Below are positions 13,086-16,640 of a stretch of 16,640 nt of DNA, in pieces. Both the position numbers and the translations under genes were made by a program. Source of the stretch: Actinomycetes bacterium (GTDB taxonomy: Bacteria; Actinomycetota; Actinomycetes; Actinomycetales; Cellulomonadaceae); NCBI GenBank assembly GCA_021793115.1, contig JAJYTJ010000081.1, positions 1-16,640 of the forward strand, read 5' to 3'. The notes beneath the pieces are model-generated. The model ran no database searches and had not been told where the DNA came from. It saw only the letters and a list, made by a program, of their open reading frames with translations. Each line of letters starts with the position of its first letter. Positions within the stretch are counted from its first letter, which is position 1.

Positions 13086-13810
13086 CCGACGTGCTGCGGC
13101 AGCCCGGCGCGGTGACGCGCGGCGTCGAGCCCTGGGAGCCGGCGCCCGACGACCCGCACCCCGACGCCGTCCTGTTCGACATGGACGGGACCCTGCTGGA
13201 CACCGAGACGATCTGGGCCGGTGTCGTCGGATCGCTGGTCCGCGCGCACGGCGGCGTGTGGCTGCCGGACGACGACGTCTCGGTGCTCGGCTGGTCCGTC
13301 CCCGCGCTGTGCGCCGAGATCGCGCGGCGCGGCGTGCCGCTGCCGTCCGACGAGGTCGCGCAGCGCCTCCACGCGGGCGTGGGCGCGGTGCTGCGGCGTG
13401 GCCTGCCCTGGCGCCCGGGCGCCCAGACGCTGCTGCTCGCGCTGCGCCGCCTCGGCGTGCCGTGCGCTCTCGTCACGGCGACCCACGCGTCGATCGTCGA
13501 CGGGATCGTCGCGCAGCTGCCCGAGGGCGTGTTCGGCGCCGTGGTCACCGGCGACGGTCCGGTGCCGCCCAAGCCCGCCCCGGACGCCTACCTGCTGGCC
13601 GCGCGCGAGCTGCGGGTGGACCCCCGGCGCTGCGCCGCGATCGAGGACTCTCCTACCGGCGTCCGGGCCGCGCTCGGTTCCGGCGCGCTGACCTACGCGG
13701 TCGATCCCACCGTCGGCCTGCCGCCCGACCTGGCGACGAGCCCACGGCTGCGGCGCGTGGACGGGCTGGCCGCGGTGGGCCGGGCCGTGCTGGCGTCGTC
13801 CGCCTGGTAG
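13082..13810 (+). CDS. HAD superfamily phosphatase, beta-phosphoglucomutase-like subfamily
   Basis: 242 residues from ATG 13082 with AGGGGG about 5 nt upstream. All four HAD motifs are present: motif I VLFDMDGTLLDTE with Asp33 (nucleophile) and Asp35 (acid/base); motif II VTAT with Thr132; motif III Lys164 in PPKPAPDAYLLAAREL; motif IV IEDSP with Glu188-Asp189 for Mg2+. The helical cap of ~60-130 after motif I is the subclass I cap of PGMB/gph-like phosphatases. The ~27-residue N-terminal extension before motif I is longer than usual. It should be a cytosolic Mg2+-dependent phosphatase or phosphomutase on a small phosphorylated metabolite; the substrate is not predictable. It is convergent with yciO, 42 bp away. 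Confidence 0.92.
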   Translation: MTDVLRQPGAVTRGVEPWEPAPDDPHPDAVLFDMDGTLLDTETIWAGVVGSLVRAHGGVWLPDDDVSVLGWSVPALCAEIARRGVPLPSDEVAQRLHAGVGAVLRRGLPWRPGAQTLLLALRRLGVPCALVTATHASIVDGIVAQLPEGVFGAVVTGDGPVPPKPAPDAYLLAARELRVDPRRCAAIEDSPTGVRAALGSGALTYAVDPTVGLPPDLATSPRLRRVDGLAAVGRAVLASSAW

Positions 13811-13818
13811 CCGGCCCG

Positions 13819-13852
13819 CCGAGCGCCGCGGCCCGGCCACCCCCACGCTCGG
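13819..13852. terminator. Candidate bidirectional terminator between HAD and yciO genes
   Basis: CCGAGCG (13819-13825) and CGCTCGG (13846-13852) are perfect 7-bp arms with a 20-nt GC-rich loop, filling the 42-bp gap between two convergent genes. There is no T-tract; the call rests on position and pairing. Confidence 0.4.
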
Positions 13853-14476
13853 TCACGAGAACCGGTCCGGGTCGCCCGCGCCGACGCGCACCACCTCGGG
13901 TTCGCCGCTCGTCCAGTCGACCACCGTCGAGGGCTCGGTGCCGGCCTCGCCGCCGTCCAGCACGGCGTCGAGCTCGGAGTCCAGCTCGTCCTTGATCTGC
14001 CAGCCCTCGGTGAGGGGCCGGTCGGCGCCCGGCAGCAGCAGGGACGACGAGAGCAGCGGCTCGCCGAGCTCGTGCAGCAGCGCCTGGGCGACGGCGTTGG
14101 CCGGGATCCGCACGCCCACGCTGCGCTTGCGGGGGTGGGCCAGGCGCCGCGGCACCTCGGACGTCGCCGGGAGGATGAACGTGTACGGCCCGGGCGTGGC
14201 CGCCTTGATGGCGCGGAACGCGCTGTTCGAGAGGATGACGAGCTGGCCCAGCTGCGCGAAGTCGGCGCACACCAGCGTGAGGTGGTGGCCCGCGTCGAGG
14301 TGGCGGATGCGGCGGATCCGCTCGGTGCCGGCGTGGTCCTCCATGCGCGTGCCGAGGGCGTACATCGAGTCGGTCGGGTAGGCGATCACCGCCCCGCGCC
14401 GCAGCAGGTCCGCCACCTGCGCGATCGCGTGCGGCTGGGGGCTGCTCGGGTGCACCTCGACGTACCGGGCCACCAC
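13853..14476 (-). CDS. yciO: YciO-type Sua5/YciO/YrdC family protein
   Basis: 207 residues, close to the 206 of E. coli YciO as I remember it, with similarity along the whole length: YPTDSMYALGTRMED, ERIRRIRHLDAGHHLTLVC, NSAFRAIKAATPGPYTFILPAT, EVPRRLAHPRKRSVGVRIPAN, LGEPLLSSSLLLPG and a C-terminal PSTVVDWTSGEPEVVRVGAGD. The YrdC fold binds nucleotides and RNA. TsaC/Sua5 members make threonylcarbamoyl-AMP for tRNA t6A37, but the KxRP-type motif of TsaC is here RHLDAGHH, as in the YciO branch, so this is probably not the main TsaC. Start: GTG 14476 with a close AGGA; GTG 14473, with 7 nt spacing to AGGA, is an equal alternative one codon later. It follows the EF-G-like gene after a strong hairpin. 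Confidence 0.92.
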   Translation of the reverse strand: MVARYVEVHPSSPQPHAIAQVADLLRRGAVIAYPTDSMYALGTRMEDHAGTERIRRIRHLDAGHHLTLVCADFAQLGQLVILSNSAFRAIKAATPGPYTFILPATSEVPRRLAHPRKRSVGVRIPANAVAQALLHELGEPLLSSSLLLPGADRPLTEGWQIKDELDSELDAVLDGGEAGTEPSTVVDWTSGEPEVVRVGAGDPDRFS

Positions 14477-14502
14477 CCCATCCTGCCGCTCCGCCGACCC
14501 TG

Positions 14503-14543
14503 ACGCCCCCGCGGCGCCACGTCCCGTCCCACGGCGGGGGCGT
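14503..14543. repeat. Inverted repeat in the yciO 5' region
   Basis: ACGCCCCCGC (14503-14512) and GCGGGGGCGT (14534-14543) are perfect 10-bp arms with a 21-nt loop, 27 bp upstream of the yciO start on the - strand. The arms are near-identical to those of the neighbouring hairpin at 14554-14583, so the two structures can exchange partners. Confidence 0.5.
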
Positions 14544-14553
14544 GGTGACGTGC

Positions 14554-14583
14554 GACGGGGGGCGTCCGAGAACGCCCCCCGTC
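14554..14583 (-). terminator. Strong terminator hairpin after the EF-G-like gene
   Basis: GACGGGGGGCGT (14554-14565) and ACGCCCCCCGTC (14572-14583) form a perfect 12-bp stem with a 6-nt loop, 24 bp after the EF-G-like stop on the - strand. It is the strongest hairpin I found in the window. No T-tract follows, as is usual for actinobacterial terminators. Confidence 0.7.
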
Positions 14584-14607
14584 ACCGTACGGGTGAGGTC
14601 GGACCGG

Positions 14608-16640
14608 TCAGGCCGGGACCAGGTGGCTCGGCAGGATGTCGTAGTGGTCCGGCTCCATGGTGAGCTCCGCGCGGCCGCCCGTGATGGACCGCAGGTCGAG
14701 CACGTACCGTGCCAGCTCGGACTCCGGCACCAGCGCCTCGATCCGCACGGTGCCGTCGTCGAGCGACGCGGTGTCCGCGATGCGGCCCCGCCGGGTCGAC
14801 AGGTCGCCCATGACGTCGCCCTGCACGGACGTCGGCACGGTCACGGCGATCCGGGACACCGGCTCCAGCACCACGGACCCGGCGGCGACGAGCGCCTCCT
14901 TCACCCCGAGGGCGGCGGCGGTGCGGAACGCCATGTCCGACGAGTCGACGGGGTGCGACTTGCCGTCGTAGACCTCGACCCGGATGTCGACGATCGGGTG
15001 CCCGTGCGGGCCGCCGGCCGCCATGCCCTCCTGGATGCCCTTCTGCACGGCAGCCATGTAGTTGCGCGGGATCGAGCCGCCGACGACGGAGTCGACGAAC
15101 TCGTAGCCGGCGCCGTGCGGCAGCGGCGACACCTTCATGTTGACCACCGCGTACTGCCCGTGGCCCCCGGACTGCTTCTTGACCTTGCCCTCGGCCTCGG
15201 CCGTGCCGGCGATCGTCTCGAGGTACCCGACGGGCACCGCGGACGTGGTGACGTGCACGGAGAACACCCGGGCGAGGCGCTCGAGCGCCACCGCGAGGTG
15301 CGTGTCGCCCAGCCCGCGCAGCACGGTCTTGTCCGAGACCCGGTCCACCTCGAGCGTCGGGTCCTCCGCCACGAGGCGGGCCAGCGCGGCCGACAGCCGG
15401 TCGTCGTCGGACTGCGTCACCGGCTCCAGCGACAGCCCGTAGACCGGCTGACGGACCTTGCCGGGCCGGGCGCGCAGCGACGTCCCGCCGGGCGCCCCCT
15501 TGCCGGCCAGCAGCGAGCCGGACGGCGTGCCCGCGAGCTTCGGCGCGGCCGCGACCTCACCCGCCACGACCTCGTCGACGGGCAGGTGCTCCTTGCCGCG
15601 CATCCGGAAGAGCGCGGGCAGGCGCTCCTCGGCGCCGGTGGTGGTGTTGACGAGCTTGTCGCCGGGGTGCAGCGTGCCGGACAGGACGCGGAAGAGCGTC
15701 ACCTGCCCGACGAAGGGGTCGGCCACCGTGCGGAAGGCGTGCACCAGCACGGGCCCGGCCGGGTCCGGCGCCACCTCGATCGCCGTCTCGCCCGCGTACA
15801 CCGTGGCGACGGACTCGGTGGGCACGGGCGAGAGCTCGCACACCAGGTCGGCCAGCCGGTCGATGCCCACACCGGTGAGGCCCGAGGCGATGAGCACCGG
15901 GAATGCCTCGCAGCTGCGCACCTCCGCGGCCAGGGTCTTCTCGAGGTCGGCGATGGTGGGGACGTCGCCGCCGAGGTAGGCCTCGAGCTGCTCGTCGTCG
16001 TGCGAGACGATCTCCTCGGTCACCTCGTCGTGCAGCCGGTGCTCCTCGTCGGACAGCTGCTGGGGGACCGGTTGGCTGTGGTGGCGCCCGTCGGGGTCGT
16101 AGGCGTAGGCCTCCTCGGCCAGCACGTCGGCGATGCCCTCGAACGCCGACTCCTCGCCCGTGGGGAGCTCGAGCGGGACCAGCCCGTCGCCGAACGACTC
16201 GCGCAGCTCGGCGAGCACGCGGTGGAAGTCGGCGCGCGGCTTGTCCTCCTTGGTGATGACGAACATCCGCGGCACGCCGGAGTCGGCCGCCGCGCGCCAC
16301 GCGACGTGGGTGCCCGCCTGCACGCCCTCGACGGCGGAGACGACGATGATCGCGACGTCGGCGGCGGCGACCGCCGCGTCGACCGACGAGGCGAAGTCGA
16401 GGAAGCCGGGAGCGTCCAGCACGGTGAGGTCGTACGTGTGGCCGTCGTCGGCCTGCCACGTGAACGGCGCGGCGGCCAGGGACAAGGAGATGTGCCGGGC
16501 GATCTCCTCGGGCTCGTGGTCGCTGACGGTGGTGCCGTCCTCGACCTTCCCGGGCCGGGTCAGCACGCCGGCGCGGTGCAGCAGCGCCTCGGCGAGCGTG
16601 GTCTTGCCGGCACCGCTGGCGCCGAGCAGCGCCACGGTGC
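14608..16640 (-). CDS. Elongation factor G-like protein (EF-G2/FusA2 type), N-terminus outside window
   Basis: The frame runs from the right edge to the TGA at 14610-14608, about 676 residues; only a short N-terminal piece is missing. Counting from the Val codon at 16635, P-loop GASGAGKT is at 5-12, switch region DHEPEEIARHISLSLA follows, G3 is DAPGF at 74-78 and G4 is TKED at 128-131. Domain II starts near residue 300 (GPVLVHAFRTVADPFVGQVTLFRV). Domain IV (KVKKQSGGHGQYAVV, SIPRNYMAAVQKGIQEGM) and domain V (EPVSRIAVTVPTSVQGDVMGDLSTRRGRI) are intact. Canonical EF-G has DTPGH and NKxD; here the catalytic His is Phe and the G4 Asn is Thr, placing it with the EF-G-like paralogues (mycobacterial FusA2). 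Such paralogues are not the main translocase; a stress or ribosome-associated role is inferred. Confidence 0.92.
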   Translation of the reverse strand, partial: TVALLGASGAGKTTLAEALLHRAGVLTRPGKVEDGTTVSDHEPEEIARHISLSLAAAPFTWQADDGHTYDLTVLDAPGFLDFASSVDAAVAAADVAIIVVSAVEGVQAGTHVAWRAAADSGVPRMFVITKEDKPRADFHRVLAELRESFGDGLVPLELPTGEESAFEGIADVLAEEAYAYDPDGRHHSQPVPQQLSDEEHRLHDEVTEEIVSHDDEQLEAYLGGDVPTIADLEKTLAAEVRSCEAFPVLIASGLTGVGIDRLADLVCELSPVPTESVATVYAGETAIEVAPDPAGPVLVHAFRTVADPFVGQVTLFRVLSGTLHPGDKLVNTTTGAEERLPALFRMRGKEHLPVDEVVAGEVAAAPKLAGTPSGSLLAGKGAPGGTSLRARPGKVRQPVYGLSLEPVTQSDDDRLSAALARLVAEDPTLEVDRVSDKTVLRGLGDTHLAVALERLARVFSVHVTTSAVPVGYLETIAGTAEAEGKVKKQSGGHGQYAVVNMKVSPLPHGAGYEFVDSVVGGSIPRNYMAAVQKGIQEGMAAGGPHGHPIVDIRVEVYDGKSHPVDSSDMAFRTAAALGVKEALVAAGSVVLEPVSRIAVTVPTSVQGDVMGDLSTRRGRIADTASLDDGTVRIEALVPESELARYVLDLRSITGGRAELTMEPDHYDILPSHLVPA

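Noticed and set aside
11125..13572. An 815-codon - strand frame crossing OYE, VOC and HAD genes
   Set aside because: It overlaps three well-supported genes in other frames and has the Arg/Ala/Gly-rich makeup of a shadow frame.
1..16640. CRISPR arrays, tRNA or rRNA genes, insertion sequences, att sites, toxin-antitoxin or anti-phage genes
   Set aside because: No regularly spaced repeats, no cloverleaf-like segments in the gaps, no transposase or integrase motifs, and no terminal repeats with target duplications were seen. Gene content and base composition are uniform, so I cannot support a mobile or defence system.

Overview
The window is about 75% G+C DNA in which nearly every codon of the real genes ends in G or C. 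GTG starts are common and leaderless-looking promoters occur. It is chromosomal DNA of a high-GC actinobacterium. The protein set (CtaG family copper/oxidase assembly protein, EF-G-like factor 2, CPECGFD-type DinB protein, GAF-GGDEF protein) fits Micrococcales, and I would guess a Cellulomonadaceae relative; that placement is inference. I see no rRNA, tRNA, CRISPR, transposase, integrase or phage gene, so this looks like core or near-core chromosome rather than an island.

Layout. 1-4163 is read on the + strand: the C-terminal part of a CtaG-family membrane protein, a prolyl-oligopeptidase-type (S9) serine peptidase, and a GAF-GGDEF signalling protein with an extra C-terminal domain. 4284-8234 is read on the - strand: a thioredoxin-NHL-repeat protein resembling NHLRC2, then a TetR regulator whose gene is followed after 3 bases by a THUMP/SAM RNA methyltransferase. 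Divergent from tetR, 8317-9722 holds an unrecognised 291-aa protein whose gene overlaps a DinB-fold gene by 4 bases. 9741-12818 is read on the - strand: a small membrane-anchored or secreted protein, a class IV PLP enzyme (aminodeoxychorismate lyase or branched-chain/D-amino-acid transaminase type), a YqjM-class Old Yellow Enzyme and a PhnB/VOC-fold protein. 13082-13810 (+) is a HAD phosphatase. 13853-14476 (-) is a YciO-type Sua5 homologue, and 14608 to the right edge (-) is an EF-G-like GTPase.

How parts may work together. The tetR/methyltransferase pair looks like one autoregulated transcript: a perfect 7-bp inverted repeat abuts the tetR start codon, and the divergent gene has a leaderless-type promoter about 45 bp away. 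The VOC, OYE and PLP genes run in the same direction, but each gap contains inverted repeats and/or its own promoter-like element, so they may be separately controlled. A pair of hairpins separates the EF-G-like gene from yciO.

No clear-cut new defence or mobile system is present. The best leads are: (i) the autoregulated tetR-RNA methyltransferase unit; (ii) a 40-codon stretch with strong coding bias directly after, and in frame with, the methyltransferase stop; (iii) strong inverted repeats upstream of the VOC gene and around the PLP-gene promoter; and (iv) the unassigned C-terminal domain of the GGDEF protein.
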